From: Cavia porcellus
Lineage: Eukaryota; Chordata; Mammalia; Rodentia; Caviidae
Assembly: GCF_034190915.1 (NCBI RefSeq)
Contig: NW_026947486.1
Coordinates: 25,145,344 to 25,209,343, forward strand
Direction: 5' to 3'
DNA length: 64,000 nucleotides
The notes beneath the pieces are model-generated. The model saw only the letters and a list, made by a program, of their open reading frames with translations, was not told the origin of the DNA and searched no databases. Shown piece by piece: positions 49,533-60,059 of this stretch; position 1 is the stretch's first letter; the number at the start of each line of letters is the position of its first letter. Position numbers and translations under genes: made by a program.

Positions 49533-50047
49533 CTTTTTATTAGTACATGTTTGAAGTACATAATTCATCTTTGGCAGTTGGTATATGTACATACGAAATC
49601 TTAATACTTTTTATTTCAGCTTTCCTTTCCCTCTTTCCTCCTGTCTCCATCTCTAGACCCACTTTTCTTTTGCAAAAGATCTATCTCAAGTTTCCAATTA
49701 TCTATCTTTTTTTTCTTTAAGATACTTATAAGTTGTGTTTCTAATACAAGACAATTAAGCTTCTATGTTTGATGTATTTCACTAAACATTATTGTATGAA
49801 AGTGCATCCACTTTCCTACAAATCAAGAACCCATAAAACGATAAATGTTTATAAGGTTGCAGGTATGGAAAACCTGCATTGTTTATGGGTGTATAAACTA
49901 GTACCATTATTGTGGAAATCAGTATAGAGTGTCCTCAAAAAATTAAAATTATAAATTCCACTTTATCCAGGTAAAGACATCAAATTCTGGTGATGCAAGT
50001 ATATCCATGTGTATAGCAACATACTTCATAATAGCTAAATCTTGGAA
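49533..50047 (-). mobile_element. 5'-inverted (twin-primed) short L1 insertion
   Basis: Left part 49533-49830 is antisense L1 3' UTR. Right part about 49840-50047 is the upstream ORF2 C-terminal segment in sense orientation. The whole is bracketed by GAAGTTTAACTTTA (49519-49532) and GAGGTATAACTTTA (50048-50061), 12 of 14 identical. This is the layout expected from twin priming of a minus-strand L1. Confidence 0.75.
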
Positions 50048-50470
50048 GAGGTATAACTTTAGATTGTTTATTGGAAATCTTGTTTTTTGATGTAGATGTT
50101 TATTCCTTTAAATGTTCTTATGAGTGCTGTTTTTCTGTATCCTATAGGTTTGGTATATTTTATTCATGTTTTCATTTGCCCACAGAAATTTTCAAATTTT
50201 TCTTCTTAATTTCTTGGTTGTTCTGTAGCCCCCTGAATATATTGTATGCAGCATATTGCTGGATTTTAAAAATCCATTCAGCCTGTATGTATGTGCCTTT
50301 TGATTGGAGAATTTCATCCATTTATGTTCAAAATAATTATGAGTAGCAAGGTTTTACTACTACCATTTGGTTAATTCTTTTCTACTTGTTATGTACGCAT
50401 TTACCTTCCTTGTTCCCTCTTTTCTTTTCTTTTTTTTCCTGTGGTTTGTTGATTTTCTTCAGTTCCTTGA
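50048..50470 (-). mobile_element. Ancient L1 (L1M-type), piece 6 of 6
   Basis: Antisense ORF2 N-terminal side resumes (GTATAACTTTAGATTGTTTA), skips much of the endonuclease by deletion, and ends around TGTGGTTTGTTGATTTTC at about 50440-50460, near the ORF1/ORF2 border. Confidence 0.7.
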
Positions 50471-51000
50471 AGTTGAGTTTAAAATGGCCTACAAGCATCT
50501 GCATGGTGCTAGGCACCAGGGCACAGAGGCCCAGGATAGCTGTAGAGCTGGGGTCTTAAGCTGATAGTCTCATAAATCTATCCAAGTACTTGACTGTCAA
50601 GGTGCAGGTTCACTCAGTGGGACAGGATTTTATGTAGATTGCTCCCAGAGCTGGAGTGTGTGATTCTGAGGTGCTCCCAGAAGCTCAGGCTCATAACAGT
50701 GATACTGACTTTGGAGGGCTGGGCACAGTACTGGGCTGGCCAAGGAAGGAGTGCTCTGAGCAGAGGAAGTAGATTATACCTGCCATTTGAAAATCAGAAT
50801 CAGTAGGGCACAGTGGTAACCCAGGTCCCAGGGGATGGTGAACCATATTGCATTCTTTAAGGACAGGAATAGCATCAGAAATGATTCTGTCACTTGGGCC
50901 TTGATAGTTAGAGAACAGAACACCAATGACTCAATGACTCAACTCCCTGAGAAGAGGAATATCTCAATATCTCAAACTCCAAAGGACTAGACTTATTTCA
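50471..51000. other. Unassigned region, possibly an old L1 5' part
   Basis: The composition is more GC-rich than the flanks, with no open frame over 70 codons carrying a domain. Its position next to the ORF1 side of the ancient L1 allows a 5' UTR or ORF1 remnant, but no motif supports that directly. Confidence 0.35.
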
Positions 51001-51309
51001 GGGAAGTAATTTCACTTGTATTTTATTTTAAAGAAGTAAAGGAAAGAGAAAAAATGAAAGATAAACAACAGTGAAATAGAGTTTCAAAACAGGTTAGTTG
51101 GATCATTATAATAGTTGATACACTATGTATTATCTTTATAGTTATTGTTCAAAGGATGAGATATAGGCATATCTTGTCCTAACACTATTAGCACAGAATA
51201 TTCTTTTCAAGGAAAGAAAAGAAGCTAGGTGTACAATTACCTTGTCTATCTTGTGCATACATGTACTTTTTGCTTTTCCCTTTCTTCCTTTCCCTTTACT
51301 CTCTTCACA

Positions 51310-51467
51310 GTTTTTCTTTTCTGGTCTCTTTTGAGATAGGATCTTGCTATACATTTCAGGCTGGACTTGAACTCACTTTGTAGCACAGTCATCTTGAATT
51401 TGTAATAATCCTCCTGCCTCAGCCTCTCGAGTGCTGGGATTACACTTGTGCACCACCACAACCAGCT
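51310..51467 (-). mobile_element. B1-type SINE
   Basis: The antisense B1 landmarks (GAGATAGGATCTTGCTAT, CAGGCTGGACTTGAACTCA, CCTGCCTCAGCCTCTCGAG, GCTGGGATTACA) appear in order. It sits in the 3' UTR of the surrounding L1. Boundaries are approximate. Confidence 0.88.
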
Positions 51468-51869
51468 CTGTTTTTTGTTTTGGATAGTTTCTTACCAACT
51501 TGCAATATCTATCATACATTTACATCCTATTTACTTGTTCATTTTTTACACTAGTGAGACAACATGATTTTTACAAATATTGGTCTGATTAGTTTTACTT
51601 ATGAGTATGGTCTTGAATTGCATCCATTTTCCTATAAATGCTTCAAGTTTATTTTTCTTTTTGGCTGAGTAGTACTCCATTATATTAAAAAACATTTTAA
51701 TCCATTCCTCAGTTATTGGTCATCTGGTTTATTTTAAACATTTGGCTATTACAAATTATGTTGCTAGGAACATGGGTGCACACATATCACTGACATGATG
51801 CTTTTAATTCTTCTGAGAAGTTACTCAGAAGGGAGATAGCTGGTTAGAGTGGATCTCTAGCCCAAGGTT

Positions 51870-51959
51870 TTGTTTTATTTTGGTATCAGGGATCAAAGTC
51901 ATAACCTCCTGCTTGCCAGGGTGGGCACTTATGCCCACTAAGCTAAATCCCCAGCCCTA
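51870..51959 (-). mobile_element. ID-type SINE
   Basis: On the minus strand it begins AGGGCTGGGGATTTAGCTTA and ends with a B-box-like GACTTTGATCCCTGATACC and an A-tail. CCCAAGGTTT on the left and TCCAAGTTTT on the right look like a decayed target duplication, since the L1 reads through. Confidence 0.85.
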
Positions 51960-52040
51960 TTCCAAGTTTTTAAAGAAATCTTCACATTGATTTCCATAGT
52001 GATTGCCCAAGCCTACATCTCAGCGAATATAAAGTTTCTC

Positions 52041-52750
52041 CTGGGTTGTGGGATACTAAGTTGTGGAGGAACATTGCTCTCCTCTGGGTCCAAACATGAT
52101 TGTGCTTGCAAGCAAGCAGAAAAGACTGTATAGAGGTGATTTTCCTAAATTGGCTTTCAGTTTAAAGTCTGGCTGAGGCTGTGTGTGTGTGTTTATGACA
52201 GCAAGCGGGTGGTGTTGGGCTAGAATTGCTTTTTGCCAGTGGCTAAAGTTGAGCTCAGATAGGCAGACCATGAGACTGGGGGGCTAAATTATGTGATAAT
52301 ATTTCTGCTGAGGCCTGTGTAACTCCAGAGAAAATTGCTTCCCAGAATTGGCTACAAAGTAGGTTACCTGTTAACCAAATGGGTTAGCCAAACTAATTCT
52401 GGCTGTTCCATCCCTTTCATAAGAATGTTTTGTTACCTTGTGTGTCTAGTGACTTGTCTAGCACACCAAGTTGCAATTCCCTCAGCTTTTCCCTCAATGC
52501 AAATGGGATCATTAAACACCAAGGTTCTGGCTGCCTGGTGGCCTTTTGTTCTCTGTGAGCAACTATTTATTCCAATTTCCCAGTACACTACCATTTTCCC
52601 TCTTGCTCTTTCTCTTTTGCTGTGTGCTATAACACCTGGCAGGAAATTAGGGCCTGCTGCCATGGTTCCTAATACTGAATCAACATTTGGGGAATACTTG
52701 ATAAAGTATTAATAACTTTTTAAAAAACAAGTCATATTAAATATGAGTTA
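52041..52750. other. Unassigned 700-bp segment, LTR-like in size
   Basis: No L1 similarity is visible. A 125-codon plus-strand frame (52335-52712) has no recognised domain. The size and isolated position would fit a solo LTR, but no clean TG...CA ends or target duplication were found. Confidence 0.35.
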
Positions 52751-52769
52751 GACAAACACAAAATTCATA

Positions 52770-53090
52770 AAGGAACTTAAAACTTAAAAGTGAAAACTTG
52801 ACAATCCAACTAGAAAATAAGCATGAGATGTGAAGAAATATTTCACTGAAGAAGATATATGCATGGTACATCAGTGTACAAAAAGATATTCAACATTGTT
52901 AGATATTAGTTTGCTTAAATTTTTGAAAGGATTTTGTTCTCAGTTTATTTGAGAATACTTGATAAGTTCTTGCTCCATTTTGAAGAAATAAAATCTATAA
53001 CTCATGCACTATAGGTATACTTTATGTAAACTAAAATAAGGTAAAAGACCAACCATCAGAACCATATACAACAAAAAAAGTTTAATTTTG
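52770..53090 (+). mobile_element. Old L1 fragment, ORF2 C-terminal region
   Basis: AGTGTACAAAAAGATATTCA and the bases before it resemble the ancient L1 stretch coding for the conserved region upstream of the cysteine-rich tail. It is too decayed for a frame. 52920-53090 is A/T-rich with no clear identity and contains the target site of the next L1. Confidence 0.45.
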
Positions 53091-53104
53091 AAAACTGATG
53101 AATG

Positions 53105-53700
53105 GAATCTGCGGAACTGGGATTGCCCGAGGTGAGTTCCAGCATACCAGCACCAGCCCAGGGAGAGTTTAAGATCATCACTTCCAGCGGTTAAGGACCT
53201 TCCCAGCTTCCAGCCACCCTAGACTGGGCTCTGTAGGTTTCTCGGACCTAGCGAGGCCAAGCCCAGCAGCTTCTTTCAATCCCAGGAACTGGGGCTGCCC
53301 AAGGTGAACTCCACCATACCAGCACTAGCCTGGAGAGAGTTTAAGATCATCACTTCCAGTGGTTAAGTGCCTGCCCAGCTTCTAGCCACACTAGACTAGG
53401 CTTGGGAGGTTTCACTGGTTGGACTAGACCATGCCCAGGGACCTTCTTCAATCAGGGGAGCTGAGGGCACTTGAGGTGAGTTCCAGCACATTGGTGCTAT
53501 TCTGAGGAGAGCTTTGGACCATCAACCACAATGGTTAGGAGGCTTCCCAGTTTTCTGCAACACTGGAGGTAGCACAGGAAGTCCTGTGGGCCTGAATGGA
53601 CCATGCTCAGCAACCTCTAGAGTCCAGGGTATAGGAGGCAATTTCCAATATGCACAGGGGAAGCTTTGGAACATTACTTGAAACATGGAAATATAGGAAA
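53105..53700 (+). promoter_or_regulatory. L1 5' UTR, 172-bp repeat type (first copy)
   Basis: GGAACTGG-type starts recur at 53113, 53285 and 53457, a constant spacing of 172 bp. Each unit has GAGAGTTTAAGATCATCAC in its first third (lost in the last). The ~80-bp tether to ORF1 is shared with the other L1s. Promoter function is inferred. Confidence 0.82.
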
Positions 53701-54015
53701 ATGACAAGATGAAAGACCAAAATGCAATCTCAAACATCCAGTCCATCCCAAGAAAATCTAGGAGCTATGTGTATATACAAGAAAATATAAGCCATACACC
53801 TGAAATGCCTGAAATGATAGCAATTGAAATAAAGAAGCAAGTCCAGGAAGCTTTAAAGGAATTCAAATTAGAAATAACCTTCCAGGTAAAAGAAGAAATG
53901 ATAAAAGTAATGAAAGAAATGCTGAACACATCTAAAGAAGACACATTTAAGAAATTAGAGGAAAAATGCCAAAAGATTGAATTTCTGGATGAACAATATA
54001 GGAAACAAACAGAGG
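53701..54015 (+). pseudogene. L1 ORF1, N-terminal duplicate
   Basis: ATG at 53701 is followed by TGA at codon 4 (53710-53712). A frame from 53709 reads through a two-base insertion near the MYI-type position into the normal ORF1 frame and reaches LDEQYRKQTE. There it breaks into the second promoter. The coiled-coil end, RNA-binding and C-terminal regions are absent from this copy. Confidence 0.85.
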
Positions 54016-54605
54016 CCATTGTTTCAATCTGGGAAATGGGGCTGCCAGTGGGAGTGAGTTCTTGCACACCATCCCAATCCCTGGGAGAGTTTAAGATCAT
54101 CACTCCCAGTGATCAAGATCCTGCTCAGCTTCCAGTCACACTAGACTGGGCTCTGCAGGTTTCAGGCCTCGGTGGGCCATGTCCAGTGACCTTCTTTCAA
54201 TCAAGAGAACTGGACTGCTGATGGGGGTGAGTTCCTGCTCAACATCCTGAGGCCTGGGAGAGATGAAGGTCACCACTCCCAGAGGTAAAGGACCCACCCA
54301 GATTCCAGCCACACTACACTGGGCTTAGGTTTTGTGGCCCAACTAGATTACAACCAGTGACCTTCATCAATCAGGGAAGTTGCGAGCATGTGTTGCCAGG
54401 AAGAACTTTGGAACAACATCTACAGTAGTTAGGTGCCCATCCAGCTTCCAGGAACACTGGAGGTGGCATCGGAGGTCCTGTGGGCCTGACTGGACCACAC
54501 TCAGCAACCTCCATTCAGTCCCAGGAACCAAGGGCATGGGAGATGATTTCCAACACGCCCAGGGGAAGCCTTGGAACAACACTTGAAACACAGCATCATA
54601 GGAAA
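54016..54605 (+). promoter_or_regulatory. L1 5' UTR, 172-bp repeat type (second copy)
   Basis: Repeat starts at 54032, 54206 and 54375 give spacings of 174 and 169. The order of units and the tether are the same as in 53105-53700, with considerable divergence between the two copies. The duplication is therefore not recent. Confidence 0.82.
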
Positions 54606-55667
54606 ATGACAAAACAAAAGACCAAAATGTAATCTCAAACCTCCAGGACATCCCAAGAAAGCCTAGGAGCCATGTACATAGAAGAAAATATATGCCATAC
54701 ACCTGAAATACCTGAAATAATATCAACTAAAATAAAGAAGGAACTCTGGGTAGCTTTAAAGGAATTCAAATTAAAAATAATCTCCCACATAAAAGAAGAA
54801 ATGATAAAAGTAATGAAAGAGATGCTGAACATATCTAAAGCAGACACTGTTAAAAAATTAGAGGAACAAAAAAAAAGATAGAATCCCTGGATGAACAATA
54901 TAAGAAACAATCAGAATGGATGAAGCAGATTCAAAGAGATATACAGGAAATCAAAAATTCCATTGAAAGTTGTAAAAACTGCCTCAACAAAAGTGAAGAC
55001 AGAATTACAGACCTTGAAGACAAGATTACGGCCAGTGAACAAGAAAGGAAAAATCTTTTTAAAATAACAAGGAATCAGAAAACAACAATTCAACAGCTGC
55101 AAGATACTTCAAAGAAAAACAACATAAGATTGATAGGGATAATTCATAAAGAAGGGGAAAACACAATATCAGGAGGCTATTTATAGAAGTAATAGCTAAA
55201 AATTTGCCAAACATGAGAATGGAAACTCACATTATGATTAGTGAATCCTAAAGAACTCCAAATATCCAAGAGCAAAATAAAACTACACCCAGACATATAA
55301 TAATCACCATCCCAGGAATCCAACATAAGAAAGATTATTAAAAGCTGTTAGAGAAAAAAGACAGATCACCTATAAAGGAAAACCTATCAGAATTTCAGCA
55401 GACTTCTAAGTACAAACAATGAAGTCAAGAAGAGCATGGAGTGGAGTATTTCAGATCCTAAAGGAAAATGATATCTGACCTAGACTGATGTACCCTGAAA
55501 AACTGTCCTTCAGAATGGACAGAGAAATAAGATATTTCTGTGACAAAGAACAGCTGGAGAACTTCATGCTCACCAAGCAAACCCTGCAAAGGATACTGAA
55601 AGACAGTTTAGATACACATAGGAAATAAACACTAAGCAAGGCAGACAAACAGAATGGAAAGGTAAAA
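54606..55667 (+). pseudogene. L1 ORF1, second copy, interrupted
   Basis: ATG at 54606 reads MTKQKTKM and then TAA (54630-54632); codon 4 is CAA. Frames at 54672-54881 and 54920-55186 hold the N-terminus and coiled coil (SCKNCLNKSEDRITDLEDKI). The C-terminal half follows with several frameshifts (RHIIITIP-type at about 55295). An in-frame TAA occurs near 55409. Confidence 0.85.
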
Positions 55668-58600
55668 ATGAAACAGCCAAAAGATAATATGTCAACAAAA
55701 AAAATTATATAACAGTTATAATCAATAATGCAAATGGTCTCAATTCAACAATTAAAAGAAATAGATTGACAGAATGGATCAAAGAACAACATCCAACCAT
55801 ATGCTGTCTAAAAGAAATCCATCTAACCTGAAAGGAAACTTACATACTGAAAGTCAAAGAATGGAAAATAATACTTCATGCAACAGGAACTGAAAGAAAA
55901 AATGGGGTAGATATTCACTTTGTAGACAATGTGAACTTCAAAGCTAAAATGATCCAAAGGGATAAAGAAGGTTACTACGTACTAGTTATGGGGAAAACTT
56001 CAAGAGGAAGAGATAACAATCTTAAATATATATGCACCATATTCCAGAGCACCCAGTTAAACAAAGCAAGTATTAATAGCAATGAAAAACCAAATTAGCA
56101 ATAACACAATTATAACAGGCAACCTTAACACACCACTGACCAAAGACAGATCAACCAGACAGAAAATTAGCAAAAAACAACAGAAATGAATCACACCTGT
56201 GAACAAATGGACTTGATAGACATACACAGAGTGTTCCATCCAACATAAGAATACCCATTCTTCTCAGCAGTAGGTGGGACATTTTCTAAAAGAGACTATA
56301 TACTAGCCCACAGAATATATTTAAATAAATGCAAAAGAATTGAAATTATCCCATACATGTTATCAGATCATACTGCTATGAAACTAGAAATTAATCATAG
56401 AAGAAATAGCAAAACCCTCAGAAGCACATGGAAATTGATGCTTGAGCAATCAGAAGGTCACATCTGAAATTAAAGACGAAATTAAAAAAATACCGACAAG
56501 CAAACAAAATTACAAATACAACATACTGTAATCTGTGGGATGGAATGAAAGCGATCCTCAGAGGAAAATTTATTGCACTTGATTCCCACATCAGGAAAAC
56601 AGAATGAATACAAATAAATAATAAGATGTTACACCTCAAACATCTAGAAAAAATGAGCAAGTCAAACCAAAAGCCAAAAGAAGGGAGGAAATTATAAAAA
56701 TCAGAGCAGAAATTAATGCAACAGAATCTAAGAAAATGATCCAAAAATCAATGAATCATAGAGTTGGTTCATTGAAAGAATAAATAAAATGGATAAGCCC
56801 CTAGCCAACCTTATTTTAAAAAGTGAAGAAAAAGATGAAAGCATGAAACAAGGAATGAAAAGCAGGAAATCATTACAGACTCTGGAAATACAGAAGATCA
56901 TCAATACCTATTTTAAACACCTTTACTCTCATAGCTTCAACGATACAGAAGAAATGTACAGAATCCTACAAACATATGAACAGACAAAGATGGGTCAAGA
57001 AGATGTAAAACTTCTGAATAGCCCAATTTCTATTAATGAAATTGAAAGTTTAATTAAGTCCTCATTTACAAAAAAGAGCCCGGGCCCAGATGGATTCACT
57101 GAGGAATTCTACAAGAAATACAAAGAAGACTTAATGCTAACACTCCTCAAATTCTTCAAGGAAATCGAAAAGGAAGCAATCCTTCCTAAGTCATTCCTGG
57201 AAGCAAATATTATTCTAGTACCAAATCCTGAGAAAGAACCAACTAAAAAAGAGAACTATAGACCAATCTCCCTAATGAACACAGATGCAAAAATCCTCAA
57301 TAAAATACTGGCAAACAGGATGCAGCAAATCATCAAGAAGATTATACACCATCAACAGGTGGGATTCATCCTAGGCATGCAGGAATGGTTCAACATATAT
57401 AACTCAATAAATATAATATCAATAGAGCCAAAAATAAGAATCACATGATCATTTATATAGATGCAGAAAAAGCCTTTGATAAGATCTAACACTCACCCAT
57501 AATAAGAACCTTACAGAAAATTGGAATAGGTGGTCTTTACCTGAATGATAAAGGCCATCTATGACAAACCAACAGCCTGCATATAATAAATTATATGACC
57601 AAAAACTGAAAGCTTTTACTTTGAAATTACACACAAGACAAGAACGTCCCTTATCACCACTCCTGTTCAACGTAGTACTGGAAATACTAGTCAGAACAAT
57701 TAGACAAGAGAGAGAAATGAAAGGGGTAATAATAGGAAAAGAGGAAGCAAAATTATCTGTATTTGCAGATGACATGATACTCTACACAGAAAGCCCCCAA
57801 AACTCCATTTAAAGTCTCCTAGATATAATAAATAATTTCAGCAATGTAGGTGGACACAAAATCAATGCTCAAAAATCAATAGCATTCCTATACACTAACA
57901 ACAAAATCACTGAGAGAGAAATAAGAGTAGACATAACCTTCACAGTAGCATCCAAAAAATGAAATACTTAGGAATTTATCTCACAAAAGACATAAAATAT
58001 CTATAGCTGGAAAATGAGAGTACCCTGAAAGAGAAATCAAAGACATTCTCAGAAAATGGAAATACATCCCTTGTTCATGGATAGGAAGAATAAATATTGT
58101 GAAAATGGTCATTCTCCCAAAACTGCCATACAGATTCAGTGCAATGCCAATGAAAATACCATCAACATACCTCAAAGATCTAGAGAAATCACTCCTAAAA
58201 TTCATCTGGAACCTGAAGAGACGTAGAATAACAAATACAATTCTAAGCAGCATAGGCAAGGCAGGAGGCTTCACAATCCCTTACTGGAAATTATACTACA
58301 AAGCAACTGTAATAAAACAAACATGGTAAAGAAATAAAAGCAGATCTGAAGATCAGTGGAATAGATTAGAAGATACAACCACAACTACAAACACACTCAA
58401 CTACTTTATCTTTGATAAAGGTGCCAAACATGTACATTGGAAGAACATTCTTTTTAATAAATGGTGCTGATAAAACTGACTCTCCATATGCTGAAAACTA
58501 AATCTAGATCCATGCCTATCACCATTTACTAAACTAAAATCTAAATGGATCAAAGATCTGAATATTAAAACAGAAACACTGTTGGAAGACAAATTGGGTA

Positions 58601-59475
58601 AAAACCTTGAAGACATAGGGGTAGGTAGAAAATTCATGAACAGGAATCAAACCGCACCAGAAATATGTCCCAGAATCAATAACTGAGACCATGTCTTATT
58701 AAAAAGTTTCTGCATGTTGAAAGAAATCTCCAGCATAGTGAAAAGAAAGCCCACAAACTGGGAAAAGTCTTAGTGAACTGTCCCTCAGACAAAGGACTTC
58801 TGTCTAAAATATATAAAAAATTTTAAAACATCAGATCCCTGAAATTCAATGACCTAATCCAAAAACGGGCATCTGAGATGAATACACAGTTCTCTGATGA
58901 TGAAACACAGATGGCAAATAAATAGATGAAAAAATGTTCATCATGATTACTCATTAGAGAAATACAAATTAAAACAGTGCTGAGATTCCATTTCTCTTGA
59001 GAAAGAATGGCCAGATTCAAGAAAACTACCAACAACAAATGCTGGAGGGGCTGTGGGGAAAAAGGAACTCTCCTGCAGTGTTGGTGGGAGTGTAGACTGG
59101 TGCCACCCCTGTGCGGGTCAGTCTGGAGATTTCTCAAAATGCTGGGGTTGGAAGTCCCATTTGACTTAACTATTCCACTTCTATGTATATTCACAGAAGA
59201 ACTGAAAACATCCAACCACAGTGATATATGTGCACCCGTGTTTATAGCAGCACAATTATGTAACAGCAAGATCTTGGAAACAGTCTTAGTGTCCATCTAC
59301 TTAGGAATGGATAAAAAGTTGTGATAATTTTATACAATGGAGTACTACTCAGCTATAAAGAAGGATCACATTGAGATATTTATAAATAAATGGATGCCAC
59401 TTGAGACTGGAGTCATAAGTGAAACCATTGAAGCTCACATGTATAAACACCGTACAGTCTCCCTAGTGTACGAAA
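55668..59475 (+). pseudogene. L1 ORF2, inactivated
   Basis: The expected ATG is at 55668. The endonuclease half is split by many indels. TGA at 56605-56607 follows HIRKTE. Reverse transcriptase is clear at 56789-57448 ([19 protein letters not shown]), with an indel in the first catalytic motif and FADD intact at 57762-57773. The C-terminal region at 58099-58329 and the cysteine-rich tail (frame 59007-59324, CWRGCGEKG...CWWEC with His replaced by Gln) follow. The usual terminal stop is mutated to TAC near 59469. Confidence 0.9.
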
Positions 59476-60045
59476 TCGTAAGATTTGATAAGATTTTATG
59501 GTAATCATTATTCCCCATTACATTACTTTGAAGTCTTATAATGTTTTTATTCACTAGTTGGAATGGTTTTATTCTGTTTTATTTAATTTTATTATGTGTG
59601 ATGGTATGAACAGCTATATTTAAGAAAGCAAGACATTATGACATTGCTGATTTAATATCATCTTGCTTTGAAGTCCTACCATGCTTTTGTTTTTATGTTT
59701 CCATTGGTTTTATCATGTAGTATCTTTTTGGGTTTTATCATGTATGATAATATAAACAAATTTTTAATGGAAAGGATGATAATATAGTAGCATTGTTCAT
59801 TTCTGTTTTTCTGAATGCCCTGTAATACTTTTATTTTCTTGAATGGTTTTTTACTGTTTTGTTATGTTTGATACTGTTGTATGTTCAACTATTTCAAAGG
59901 TATGTTCAACTATTTCAAAGAAAGAGACATTATTATTGGTACTGTAAAAATCGGATTCTCTTGTGGTGAAGTACTGTATTGCTTACATGTTCTGTTCTGA
60001 TCTCCTTTGTTCTGTCCGCTTTTGTCTTAATTTCTTTAAAATAAA
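59476..60045 (+). other. L1 3' UTR, short form (module A only)
   Basis: About 570 bp ends at AAAATAAAAAAA next to the target duplication. Module B, present in the L1s ending at 16943, 25868 and 49229, is missing. A 20-bp-class repeat (GTATGTTCAACTATTTCAAA) is tandemly doubled near 59880-59920. Confidence 0.85.
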
Positions 60046-60059
60046 AAAACTGATGAATG

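Larger units (their letters stand above)
51001..52040 (-). mobile_element. Minus-strand L1 3' end, hit by two SINEs
   Basis: An A-rich tail lies at the left (TATTTTATTTTAAAG), then antisense 3' UTR, then antisense ORF2 C-terminus from about 51580 (GAGTATGGTCTTGAATTGCA and following). SINEs occupy about 51310-51467 and 51870-51959. It ends at 52040 by 5' truncation. Confidence 0.8.
53105..60045 (+). mobile_element. Full-length plus-strand L1 with duplicated promoter and ORF1 start
   Basis: A perfect 14-bp target duplication, AAAACTGATGAATG, lies at 53091-53104 and 60046-60059. Inside, a 5' UTR of 172-bp repeats plus an ORF1 N-terminus (53105 to about 54015) is followed by a second 5' UTR of the same type and a complete ORF1 region, ORF2, and a short 3' UTR (module A only) with an A-rich tail. 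One target duplication around both promoters means the duplicated structure either entered as one unit or arose afterwards. ORF1 and ORF2 are both broken. Confidence 0.93.

Noticed and set aside
52335..52712. 125-codon hydrophobic frame as a membrane protein gene
   Set aside because: There is no recognised domain, no splice context and no neighbouring exon; hydrophobic runs are common in T-rich frames.
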